Origin: a virus
IMG/VR virus record: IMGVR_UViG_3300037189_000415
Coordinates: 1-55,125 of that record
Direction: 5' to 3' (one strand)
Length of the DNA: 55,125 nucleotides
Part shown: one piece after another, positions 14,121-21,777 of the stretch
How the letters are laid out: each line of letters starts with the position of its first letter
Numbering within the stretch: position 1 is the first letter of the stretch
Translations under genes and position numbers: made by a program
Notes under the pieces: model-generated
What the model saw: the letters and a program-made list of their open reading frames with translations, nothing else
What the model was told of the DNA's origin: nothing
Database searches by the model: none

Positions 14121-14969
14121 ATGAACCTATCAGACCGAGCATTACTGGTGCAACTGTCCATCTCACAATGGACTGCCCGTAAGTATGACAAGAAGGCAAC
14201 CCAAGAGGTAGCCATGACCTTCAATACATCGAAGGATGCAGGACGCTACAACAAGTCGTTGCTACCCATGAACGACTACCTTGATCGTGTCCATAAGAAA
14301 ACCACTCATATCCGTGAGAAGTTCTACAAGAACACTCTGCCATGGGGTATGGAGGGTACGATGATGTTGCCTACAACCAACTATCTGTCCTTCATGACTG
14401 AGTTCCGCAAGGAGAAGTCTGAGTGGATGACCCTAGTGCAGGACTTTGTAACCGAGTATCCACGGTTGCAGATGGATGCACAGCGTGTCCTTGGCGGGTT
14501 GTATGCTGACTCTGACTATCCGTCATCATTTGACATTGAACGCAAGTTCAAGATCGACATGGCTGTGTTCCCTGTACCCAATACAGACTTCCGAGTAAGC
14601 ATAGCGTCAGATGAATTGACACGCATCCAACAGGATGTTGAGGCACGAGTAACCAATGCTCAAGCCGAGGCTATGAAGGAAGTATGGACTCGACTGTATG
14701 ACCGAGTAAAGCATATGGCTGAGAAGTTGGCTGACCCCAAGGCAATCTTCCGAGATACCTTGGTAGATAACTTGAAAGACCAATGCTCCATGTTGTCTCG
14801 ACTGAACTTCATGGATGACCCTGACTTGGAATCTATGCGACAACAAGTTGAGGGAACCCTTGCATCGCATCACCCCGATGCCTTGCGTAATGACCCCGAT
14901 CTTCGCCGTGATACAGCGGCTGAAGCCAAAGCAATCATGGACAAAATGTCCATCTTTATGGGAGCCTGA
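14121..14969 (+). CDS. Phage protein linked to the MoxR/VWA pair (282 aa)
   Basis: The helical protein contains LSISQWTARKYDKKATQEVA at the start, a conserved-looking patch KNTLPWGMEGTMMLPTTNYL (about residues 68-90), and FPVPNTDFRVSI (about 152-163), then a long helical tail. I recognise it only as a recurrent neighbour of MoxR-like ATPases in phages. The ATG has the conserved leader CATGGAGAAATGAA. It lies between the ATPase and the VWA-zincin, so it is likely a third component of the same system. No catalytic motif is visible. Confidence 0.7.
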   Translation: MNLSDRALLVQLSISQWTARKYDKKATQEVAMTFNTSKDAGRYNKSLLPMNDYLDRVHKKTTHIREKFYKNTLPWGMEGTMMLPTTNYLSFMTEFRKEKSEWMTLVQDFVTEYPRLQMDAQRVLGGLYADSDYPSSFDIERKFKIDMAVFPVPNTDFRVSIASDELTRIQQDVEARVTNAQAEAMKEVWTRLYDRVKHMAEKLADPKAIFRDTLVDNLKDQCSMLSRLNFMDDPDLESMRQQVEGTLASHHPDALRNDPDLRRDTAAEAKAIMDKMSIFMGA

Positions 14970-14970
14970 T

Positions 14971-16146
14971 ATGACTAGCGTAATGCCAACATCTGTGGTG
15001 AGGAACACCAAGTACAAAGACATGACGCCTCTGACTGATGCTCAGAAGGCGGTACAACACAAGCGAATCATCAAGGCTCGTACTGCCTTGGTGTTGGAGC
15101 ATCCGTTCATCGGTAGCATTGCATTGAACTTGCCATTCAACTTCAATGACAACATCCCTACTGCTCGTACCAATGGCAAGCGGATTGAATATCAACCCCG
15201 CTTTGTGGAATCATTGACCGATGAGGAGGTTAAGTTCCTCGTTGCCCATGAGTGCTTCCATCCCATGTTGGAACATAACTTCCGCCGTGGTGGTCGTGAC
15301 CCTCGCCGATGGAACAAGGCAGGTGACTATGTAATCAACCAACTGTTGACTGACGATAGCATCGGCAAGATGCCTAAGGATGGACTACTGAACCCTGCAT
15401 TGCACCAAGCAGGTAACGGTACGACTGATGGTATCTACAACTTGTTGCCCGAGGATGATGGCGGTGGTGACGGTGATGACCCGATGGATGACTGCGAGGA
15501 TGGTGACGGTTCACCTGCCGAGAAGGAGCAACAAGCGGCAGAATGGAAGGTCAAGGTAGCACAAGCGGCACAAGCGGCAAAGATGATGGGCAAGATGTCG
15601 GCAGGTCTTGAGCGTCTTGTTGCTGAGGTATTGCAACCCAAGGTAGATTGGCGTGATGTATGGTATCGCTTCTTGCAGAAGTGTAAGAACGACACTCGTT
15701 CCTTTGCTAGACCCAACCGTAGGTTCATTGCACAAGGACTGTATCTGCCCACTACTAGCGGTGAATCCCTTGGTGAGATTGTGTTTGCCATTGACTGCTC
15801 AGGTTCCATTACTCAGCAAGTCATTGACCAGTTTTCGGCAGAGATTCATGTAACCAAGGATGACTTCAACCCATCTGCCATTCACCTCATCTACTTTGAT
15901 AGCGAGGTCTCCCACTATGAACGGTTCGGTAGGGATGACACATTGCATGTCGAGCCACATGGCGGTGGTGGTACTGACTTTGCCCCTGTGTTTGAGTTCA
16001 TGGCAGAGCGTCAGATCGAACCTGTTGCAGTAGTGTTCCTGACTGACCTGTGTTGCAACTCATTCGGTAATCAGCCTGACTGCCCTGTGCTGTGGGTATC
16101 TACCGATGATGGTACTGCACCGTTCGGTGAAGTGGTGGTGATGTAA
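14971..16146 (+). CDS. VWA-domain zincin (DUF2201-like) protein (391 aa)
   Basis: The N-terminal domain has HECFH at residues 93-97, a zinc-binding HExxH motif, followed by EH and by WNKAGDYVINQLL, as in DUF2201-like VWA metallopeptidases. A long acidic linker (EDDGGGDGDDPMDDCEDG, residues 161-178) leads to a VWA domain with the MIDAS triad DCSGS (275-279), Thr-Asp at 335-336 and Asp in FLTDL (about 359). It is the partner of the MoxR-type ATPase. The start at 14971 follows the previous stop by one base; a longer in-frame extension lies inside the upstream gene and is not used. Confidence 0.85.
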   Translation: MTSVMPTSVVRNTKYKDMTPLTDAQKAVQHKRIIKARTALVLEHPFIGSIALNLPFNFNDNIPTARTNGKRIEYQPRFVESLTDEEVKFLVAHECFHPMLEHNFRRGGRDPRRWNKAGDYVINQLLTDDSIGKMPKDGLLNPALHQAGNGTTDGIYNLLPEDDGGGDGDDPMDDCEDGDGSPAEKEQQAAEWKVKVAQAAQAAKMMGKMSAGLERLVAEVLQPKVDWRDVWYRFLQKCKNDTRSFARPNRRFIAQGLYLPTTSGESLGEIVFAIDCSGSITQQVIDQFSAEIHVTKDDFNPSAIHLIYFDSEVSHYERFGRDDTLHVEPHGGGGTDFAPVFEFMAERQIEPVAVVFLTDLCCNSFGNQPDCPVLWVSTDDGTAPFGEVVVM

Positions 16147-16352
16147 TGATTACAGACGCCGAACTATTGGCGTTGTCTGTGTTCGTGGGTATGGGATGCT
16201 ACATCTCATACTTGCGGCATAGACTTAGAACGTCAGAACATAAAAGGTATTTTCTTGAGATGGTCATTGTCGATGTGCTTGAGGGTAGTGTTGAGATAAG
16301 GAGGGCTGACAATGGATTTACTATCCATAAAACAAAACAAGAAGTTACTTGA
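16146..16352 (+). CDS. Small membrane-anchored protein (68 aa)
   Basis: It has an N-terminal hydrophobic segment (LLALSVFVGMGCYISYL, about residues 7-23) and a charged soluble tail. The ATG overlaps the VWA stop by one base (TAATG). It overlaps the next gene by 41 bases. The function is unknown. Confidence 0.5.
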   Translation: MITDAELLALSVFVGMGCYISYLRHRLRTSEHKRYFLEMVIVDVLEGSVEIRRADNGFTIHKTKQEVT

Positions 16353-16896
16353 GAAGTATAGACACATCAATGTCGAGTGTATGGATTGGTGGGACTACAC
16401 ATACGACTGCTTCAAGGATGACATGGCAGAGAAGGGTATATCCGTTGATCGTATGTTCTTCTCAGGCTTTTGGTCACAAGGTGATGGTGCTTGCTTCGAG
16501 GGTTCGATAGATGACATTGGTAAGTTCTTGGATACCAACTTCAAGTACACCGACTACCCTATCATCCGACAACTTGTTAAGCACAATGGTACGGTGACTA
16601 TGAAGTGTGCGCATCGTGGTCACTACTATCATGAGAACTGTACTGTGTTTAGTATGGATAGCGATAGCTTCTACAACCTATGGCAACAGCCTACAGAGAT
16701 GCACCAACATGTTGTCCGTGCATTGGATGAGGCATTGGGCTATGAGTTAGAGGTGTTCGAGGAAGATGTGGTCAATATATTCAGAGACTGCATGAAGGAT
16801 TTATATAAACGATTACAGAAGGAGTATGAGAACTTAACGAGTGACGATGCCGTTGCCGAGGCTATCGTTGCAAACAATTTAACTGAAGGAGAATGA
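16312..16896 (+). CDS. Hypothetical phage protein with FSGFWSQGDGACF motif (194 aa)
   Basis: The protein starts MDLLSIKQNKKLLEKYRHIN and has a striking motif FFSGFWSQGDGACFEGSIDD near residues 48-67, then GTVTMKCAHRGHYYHE. It is acidic at the C-terminus. Phage proteins with the FSGFWSQGDGAxF pattern are widespread but uncharacterised. The start is 41 bases inside the previous gene and is supported by AAGGAGG seven bases upstream. It lies before a putative nucleotide-modification protein. Confidence 0.65.
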   Translation: MDLLSIKQNKKLLEKYRHINVECMDWWDYTYDCFKDDMAEKGISVDRMFFSGFWSQGDGACFEGSIDDIGKFLDTNFKYTDYPIIRQLVKHNGTVTMKCAHRGHYYHENCTVFSMDSDSFYNLWQQPTEMHQHVVRALDEALGYELEVFEEDVVNIFRDCMKDLYKRLQKEYENLTSDDAVAEAIVANNLTEGE

Positions 16897-16897
16897 C

Positions 16898-17530
16898 ATG
16901 GCAACAGTACGATTCAGCAAAGAACTACAAGACGCAATACTCAACAATGCGCGAGGTGTATTTGGTAATAAGGTAGCGGCGGCGCGAGATGCCAAGCCTG
17001 ACAATGCGTGGGGTGAGCGTATCTACAGCACATTGTTTGGTGAACATATCGTGCATCTCAATGCAGTACCTACCCACTTCTTTAAGATGGTGGATAAGAT
17101 AAAGGTAGATAGGGTTGGCGGCATCACAATCAACTGTGAGTTCAATCTCAACAGTACTAAACCTTTCCCTTATTCTTTCCCTAATAGCGAGTATGCTAAG
17201 AAGGCAAGCAACTATGGTGACGAGATTGAATTGAGAGATCATCTCGTATGGGGAGAGTTGTATGCAGATGTTGTTCGTTGGCGTGATGGTGTCAAGGATA
17301 TAGAAGCAAAGCGTGATGAGTTTGTCAAGCAAGTAAGGACAATCATTGAAGCACATGCTACCCTTGCACCTGCTCTCAAGATGTGGACACCACTATGGGA
17401 TTTGGTTCCTGAGGAATACAAGAACCGTCATCGTGAGGTGAAGGAACGAGAGAAGAAGGAAGTATCTCTCGATGGTGTGGACTTGTCCTCACTCACATCC
17501 ATTGTGGTCGCTAACAAACTAACACGCTAA
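16898..17530 (+). CDS. Nmad5-like (putative DNA base modification) protein (210 aa)
   Basis: The sequence MATVRFSKELQDAILNNARG, then WGERIYSTLFGEHIVHLNAV and FKMVDKIKVDRVGG, resembles a phage family I associate with Nmad5 (nucleotide-modification-associated domain 5). No classical methyltransferase motif is visible, so the enzymatic role is not shown. It may help modify or bind phage DNA. GGAG precedes the ATG, spaced seven bases. The next gene follows after a further AGGAG. Confidence 0.5.
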   Translation: MATVRFSKELQDAILNNARGVFGNKVAAARDAKPDNAWGERIYSTLFGEHIVHLNAVPTHFFKMVDKIKVDRVGGITINCEFNLNSTKPFPYSFPNSEYAKKASNYGDEIELRDHLVWGELYADVVRWRDGVKDIEAKRDEFVKQVRTIIEAHATLAPALKMWTPLWDLVPEEYKNRHREVKEREKKEVSLDGVDLSSLTSIVVANKLTR

Positions 17531-17539
17531 GGAGATAAC

Positions 17540-18406
17540 ATGACAGTAGCAACTAAAAACTGGTGGAACACATGCGAACTGCGCACCTATGATGATTTCC
17601 TAAAGTACTACATGACTGCAAGGACTAAGGACAAGGGCAAGCCCTTGCGTTCATGGGCTAGGATATTCCTCGTTGGTGATACGCTAGAGTTCCGCTTCGG
17701 CAGCTTCAAGTTCGGTGAACTAACACCTGACAACATCTTTACATTCGTAGCAACACCCCATGCTGTGCGTAGTAATGCGGCGGTGACATTCGCTTCGAGT
17801 TTGTACAAAGCCATACCTATCATGTGGCAACGAGTCGGTACTGCTAGGTATCGCGTATGCCATACATCCAAGGTGGCTACATCATCTTCCTACAATGAGT
17901 ACTACAACACACAACAAACCAATATGGAGTGGGCATACATGCGTACTTCTGCGCCTGAGTACTTCGCAGGAATACAGTTCAACATGTTGACAGGTGAGTG
18001 CGTAAACAGACAAGCCGATCTCACATCTAACATCAATAAAGATACCCGCAAGGTATGGCTCAACTCCCTTAGGAAATTCAAGTATGGTATCAAAGCCCGA
18101 CTGCGCATTGGTGCGTTTGACCCTATCATAGAGAGCGTAAAACAATTACCTAAGAACCAACAACAAGTACCTGAATGGTCTAACCCACGGTGGATTGATT
18201 TGTTATACCAATCTATCCGAGATAACAATCACCCTATGGAATTACTACAAGGGTTTTCCGCACATGCAGTCTATGACAGATGGTACTATCATCGTGGAAA
18301 CATAAAACCTGCGGACATACTAGCTGTTGTAGACTCTATCTGTACGACACATAGCATTGATCTGCGCAAACGATTCGGTGTATTCGACGAGGAACCAAAG
18401 ACATGA
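17540..18406 (+). CDS. Hypothetical phage protein (288 aa)
   Basis: The protein has an N-terminal KNWWNTCELRTYDDFLKYYM, a Phe/Thr-rich beta region (RFGSFKFGELTPDNIFTFVA), and a helical C-terminus (IDLLYQSIRDNNHPMELLQG). It is rich in aromatic residues and has no membrane segment. Its stop overlaps the next ATG (ATGA), so it is translated together with the Ntn-hydrolase-like gene. I do not recognise it. Confidence 0.65.
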   Translation: MTVATKNWWNTCELRTYDDFLKYYMTARTKDKGKPLRSWARIFLVGDTLEFRFGSFKFGELTPDNIFTFVATPHAVRSNAAVTFASSLYKAIPIMWQRVGTARYRVCHTSKVATSSSYNEYYNTQQTNMEWAYMRTSAPEYFAGIQFNMLTGECVNRQADLTSNINKDTRKVWLNSLRKFKYGIKARLRIGAFDPIIESVKQLPKNQQQVPEWSNPRWIDLLYQSIRDNNHPMELLQGFSAHAVYDRWYYHRGNIKPADILAVVDSICTTHSIDLRKRFGVFDEEPKT

Positions 18407-18849
18407 CCATCGTTGTATGGGATGGCAGTACTCTCGCTGTCGATAGAGGTGTATCAGATGGCTTTACCATGTGGGAACAAGACAAAACATGGAGGTTGGG
18501 TAACGCAATACTGACTGGTGTCGGTAGCATGACGCTCGTCCTTGCGATGCGTGAGTGGTACATCAGAGGAAGATTACCCGACCAGTTCCCATCTGAGCAG
18601 ACATTACCTGATAGATGGTGTGAGTTCATTGTCGCAACACCTGATGGTTTGTTTCGGTATGAGAGGTCACACATACCGATAGAACATGGCAAGAACAAGT
18701 GTGCGTTCGGCTATGGAAAAGACTTTGCTTATGGCGCAATGGCAATGGGCGCAACGGCAGAGCAAGCGGCACATGTCGCTTGTAAGTTCTCCCCTCATTG
18801 TGGTATGGGGGTAGATGTATTTAACCTAGGAGAATCAAATGAAAAGTAA
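18403..18849 (+). CDS. Proteasome/HslV-like Ntn hydrolase (148 aa)
   Basis: The N-terminus MTIVVWDGSTLAVDRGVSDG matches the start of proteasome beta and HslV subunits: the Thr after Met (T2) would become the N-terminal nucleophile after Met removal, with Asp14 in AVDRG and Lys28 in DKTW at roughly the places of D17 and K33. The C-terminal part FAYGAMAMGATAEQAAHVAC, then GMGVDVFNL, also matches the family. The protein is short and has no propeptide. A phage-encoded subunit could form its own protease ring or work with a host or phage ATPase. The function is inferred. Confidence 0.7.
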   Translation: MTIVVWDGSTLAVDRGVSDGFTMWEQDKTWRLGNAILTGVGSMTLVLAMREWYIRGRLPDQFPSEQTLPDRWCEFIVATPDGLFRYERSHIPIEHGKNKCAFGYGKDFAYGAMAMGATAEQAAHVACKFSPHCGMGVDVFNLGESNEK

Positions 18850-19261
18850 TTCACAGAAGATACGCGAGTACTTCATCAATCACCCAACTGTTGACCCTAA
18901 ACTTGTTGGCAATAAGTTCAAAGCGCATATGTCTCAAGTGTATATGCTACGCAAACAGGCATTGGGCGAAACCCCTGTTAGTAGCAAACCCATCATCGAG
19001 TATGGCTATGTGAACGATCAGATTACTGACGCGGTAACGCAAGCCAACCGTAAACAAGTTGGTGGTGACCACTACATGAACATGGGTGTGCAACCTTGGA
19101 AGGCAATGGAATCATGGATGACACCCGAGGAGTTCCGTGGTTTCCTCAAGGGCAACGCAATCAAATATCTTGCTCGTAGTAATGCGAAGGGCGGCGCTAC
19201 TGATGTGCGCAAAGCAGGTCACTACATTGAGAAACTTACTGAGGTAATGAACGATGATTGA
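18839..19261 (+). CDS. DUF3310 protein (140 aa)
   Basis: The C-terminal half has the DUF3310 pattern: QVGGDHYMNMGVQPWKAMES then FRGFLKGNAIKYLAR and KGGATDVRKAGHYIEKL. This family is often described as nucleotide-kinase-like, but its biochemical function is unclear. Residues 1-70 are a basic helical extension (KIREYFINHPTVDPKLVGNK) that may bind DNA. It starts at an ATG 11 bases inside the previous gene. It lies in the nucleotide and replication module. Confidence 0.85.
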   Translation: MKSNSQKIREYFINHPTVDPKLVGNKFKAHMSQVYMLRKQALGETPVSSKPIIEYGYVNDQITDAVTQANRKQVGGDHYMNMGVQPWKAMESWMTPEEFRGFLKGNAIKYLARSNAKGGATDVRKAGHYIEKLTEVMNDD

Positions 19262-19370
19262 GTTAGCCAACATGCTGTCCTTTGCAGGTGGTGTGTTGGT
19301 GGGCGCAGGCATTGTGTTCGGACTTGTTGCGTTCGTTATTGTCATGCTGTTGTACTACGCAAAGGACTGA
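19254..19370 (+). CDS. Very short membrane protein (38 aa)
   Basis: The frame starts ATG at 19254, eight bases before the end of the DUF3310 gene, and ends TGA at 19368-19370. It reads MIELANMLSFAGGVLVGAGI then VFGLVAFVIVMLLYYAKD. One long hydrophobic helix covers most of it. It is coupled to its neighbours. The function is unknown. Confidence 0.5.
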   Translation: MIELANMLSFAGGVLVGAGIVFGLVAFVIVMLLYYAKD

Positions 19371-19371
19371 C

Positions 19372-19842
19372 ATGCGCAAGCGCAGTAAGTACCGACCAAA
19401 GAAGGTGCTTGTTAATCCAGTGGGGTATGTGCTTGAGGGCATGACCCCATTGGTTAAACACGAGGACACACTGGTCAGGCTACAGTTGAAGCATCACTTT
19501 GCGGTGTCTGCACTTACGCAGGGTAAAGCAACACGAGAAGATATGGATAGGATTATCAGCATGGCGAACATGACTGAGGCTCTGTTCAGGTTGGGGTTCG
19601 GTAAGGACTACGCTGATGAGATCAAGCGTGGCATGTCTGCTTTGTTAGGCGTATGTCGCAGAGGGGCAGAGACCAATAGGTTTATCTTGAAAGCAGAGGA
19701 GATGAGGGCTATCAATACATTGGTTGAACTTCACGATGCCCAACTTGAGATCGTCACCGTGCAAGATATTGACCGTGGTGTTGCGCTTGTAGAGCAAGAA
19801 AAAAAGCACAAGCGTATGGAATTCATAAAAGAAAGGGAATGA
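19372..19842 (+). CDS. Helical hypothetical protein (156 aa)
   Basis: The protein begins MRKRSKYRPKKVLVNPVGYV (very basic), followed by a helical body with Leu, Ala and charged residues (LKHHFAVSALTQGKATREDM) and an EKKHKRMEFIKERE end. It could bind nucleic acid. The ATG at 19372 is one base after the preceding stop with AAGGA upstream; an upstream extension of 30 codons overlaps the 38-aa gene and is not used. Its stop overlaps the DNA polymerase ATG (ATGA). I do not recognise the family. Confidence 0.6.
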   Translation: MRKRSKYRPKKVLVNPVGYVLEGMTPLVKHEDTLVRLQLKHHFAVSALTQGKATREDMDRIISMANMTEALFRLGFGKDYADEIKRGMSALLGVCRRGAETNRFILKAEEMRAINTLVELHDAQLEIVTVQDIDRGVALVEQEKKHKRMEFIKERE

Positions 19843-21722
19843 GCATGGACATAGTAACAATAGACTTTGAGACTTTCTACTCGAAGGACTTCTCGCTCTC
19901 GAAGATGACCACGGAATCCTATATCCGTAGCCCTGAGTTCGAGGTAATAGGTGTGGGCGTGAAGGTCAACAAAGACCCTACCGTATGGTATAGCGGTAGT
20001 AATGTGAAGGGGTTCCTCACAGGGTTGGACTACTCCGACAAGGCAATCCTTTGCCACAACACAGCGTTCGATGGGGCAATCCTAGCGTGGCACTATGGCA
20101 TCAAGCCAAAGCTATGGCTCGACACACTATCTATGGCGCGACCATCACATCAAATGACAGTAGGTGGTTCACTCAAAGCACTCGCTACCTACTACGGGTT
20201 GGGACAGAAGGGCGAGGAAGTTCTTAACGCAATAGGTAAACGCAGGGCTGACTTCACAGCCGAAGAACTCAACCGCTATGGTGAGTACTGCAAGAACGAT
20301 GTGGAACTAACCTACAACTTGTTTAAGAAACTGAGCAAGGGATTCCCTATCAGTGAACTCATGGTCATCGACCAAACCCTGCGCATGTATACCGAACCAG
20401 TGATCGAGTTAGATGTGCCAGTCTTACAGCAACATCTTGCTGAGGTACAAACACGCAAACGCTCGCTGCTGTCCGACATGGGTATCGGTATTGGTGGAGA
20501 GCAAGCGGTCAAGGACATGCTCATGTCCAACAACAAATTCGCTACTTACTTAGAATCGCTTGGCGTTGAACCGCCAAAGAAGATCAGCCTAAAGACAGGC
20601 AAGGAATCCTATGCCTTCTCAAAGACCGACAAGGGATTCACAGACTTACTAGAACATCCTGATGATAGGGTGCAAGCCGCTGTGTCCGCCCGCCTTGGTG
20701 TCAAATCTACCATCGAAGAAACAAGAACCGAAGCACTCATCGGTGTGGCGGGGCGTGGGCGTTTGCCAATCATGCTCAACTACTATGGCGCACACACTGG
20801 TCGATTCTCAGGTGGCGACAAACTGAACCTGCAAAACCTACCGGCTCGTGGCAACAACTCTATACGCCGTGCGCTGAAAGCACCGGCTGGTCACAAGGTA
20901 ATTGCAAGTGACTCGTCGCAGATCGAAGCGCGTATGGTTGCGTATGTCGCAGGGCAAGAAGATTTAGTACAAGCCTTTGCCGAAGGGCGGGATGTCTATT
21001 CAGAGTTTGCCACTGAGGTCTACGGCAGACAGATAACGAAAGCTGACAAGGTAGAACGATTCGTAGGCAAGACCTGCATATTGGGACTTGGGTATGGGAT
21101 GGGTGCGGAAAAGTTTCGCAGGACGCTTGAGATCGGGCAAGGTGGTATCAGTGTCAAGATCGAGTTGAGTGAAGCCGAGCGTATCGTTCGGCTGTACAGG
21201 CAGAAGAATCATCGAATAGTTTCTTTGTGGAGTAAGTGCAACAACGCACTCAACCAAATGGTGTGCGGTCAGTCGGGACAGATTGTCGATTGGATTCCGT
21301 TCGACAACGAGGGCATCATTCTACCGAACAACCTACGCATCCGCTACCCTGCACTACGGCAGGAGAACAATCAGTATGTCTACATCGCAGACCCAAGGGA
21401 ATACCGCAAGGCAGTGACCAAGCGGGTGATGACAGGCGAGGTAGATGAAATCAACTGGACAAAAATCTACGGTGGCAAGGTCACAGAGAATCTTATCCAA
21501 GCACTCGCACGCATAGTTGTTGCTGAGCAAATGGCGGCAGTCGGGCAGCATTACCATGTTGCCTTCCAAGTTCACGATGAGATTATCATCACGGCCCCGG
21601 CAGCCGATGTGTCTAACGCAGAGCAACTTCTTGTCAGGATAATGTCTACTGCCCCAGTCTGGGCGGCAGGGCTACCTGTTGCTTGCGAATCAGGAACGGC
21701 TGACAACTACGGCGAAACCTGA
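19839..21722 (+). CDS. polA: DNA polymerase I-type (family A) with 3'-5' exonuclease (627 aa)
   Basis: The N-terminal exonuclease has IDFETF (residues ~7-12), with a further ExoII-like HNTAFDGA (about 74-81) and ExoIII-like YCKNDVELTY near 148-157. Polymerase motif A is SDSSQIEAR, with Asp358; motif B contains R407, K411, L415 and Y419 in RFVGKTCILGLGY; motif C is HDE at 579-581. Residue 415 is the position equivalent to E. coli Phe762. No 5'-3' exonuclease domain is present. AGGGA precedes the ATG, which overlaps the previous stop. It is the replicative polymerase of the phage and sits in the replication module. Confidence 0.92.
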   Translation: MSMDIVTIDFETFYSKDFSLSKMTTESYIRSPEFEVIGVGVKVNKDPTVWYSGSNVKGFLTGLDYSDKAILCHNTAFDGAILAWHYGIKPKLWLDTLSMARPSHQMTVGGSLKALATYYGLGQKGEEVLNAIGKRRADFTAEELNRYGEYCKNDVELTYNLFKKLSKGFPISELMVIDQTLRMYTEPVIELDVPVLQQHLAEVQTRKRSLLSDMGIGIGGEQAVKDMLMSNNKFATYLESLGVEPPKKISLKTGKESYAFSKTDKGFTDLLEHPDDRVQAAVSARLGVKSTIEETRTEALIGVAGRGRLPIMLNYYGAHTGRFSGGDKLNLQNLPARGNNSIRRALKAPAGHKVIASDSSQIEARMVAYVAGQEDLVQAFAEGRDVYSEFATEVYGRQITKADKVERFVGKTCILGLGYGMGAEKFRRTLEIGQGGISVKIELSEAERIVRLYRQKNHRIVSLWSKCNNALNQMVCGQSGQIVDWIPFDNEGIILPNNLRIRYPALRQENNQYVYIADPREYRKAVTKRVMTGEVDEINWTKIYGGKVTENLIQALARIVVAEQMAAVGQHYHVAFQVHDEIIITAPAADVSNAEQLLVRIMSTAPVWAAGLPVACESGTADNYGET

Positions 21723-21777
21723 TATAGTCAAATCTCAATCTGAACAAGGGCGGTGGAAGTCCCACTGCTGACAACCT

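Noticed and set aside
14815-14970. Longer N-terminus for the VWA-zincin gene
   Set aside because: It would overlap the 282-aa gene by about 150 bases and adds no recognisable sequence. The ATG at 14971 follows the previous stop by one base.
21750-21776. Small imperfect hairpin before the Cas4/RecB-like nuclease
   Set aside because: The stem has a G-T pair, there is no T-run, and it is too weak to name as a terminator.
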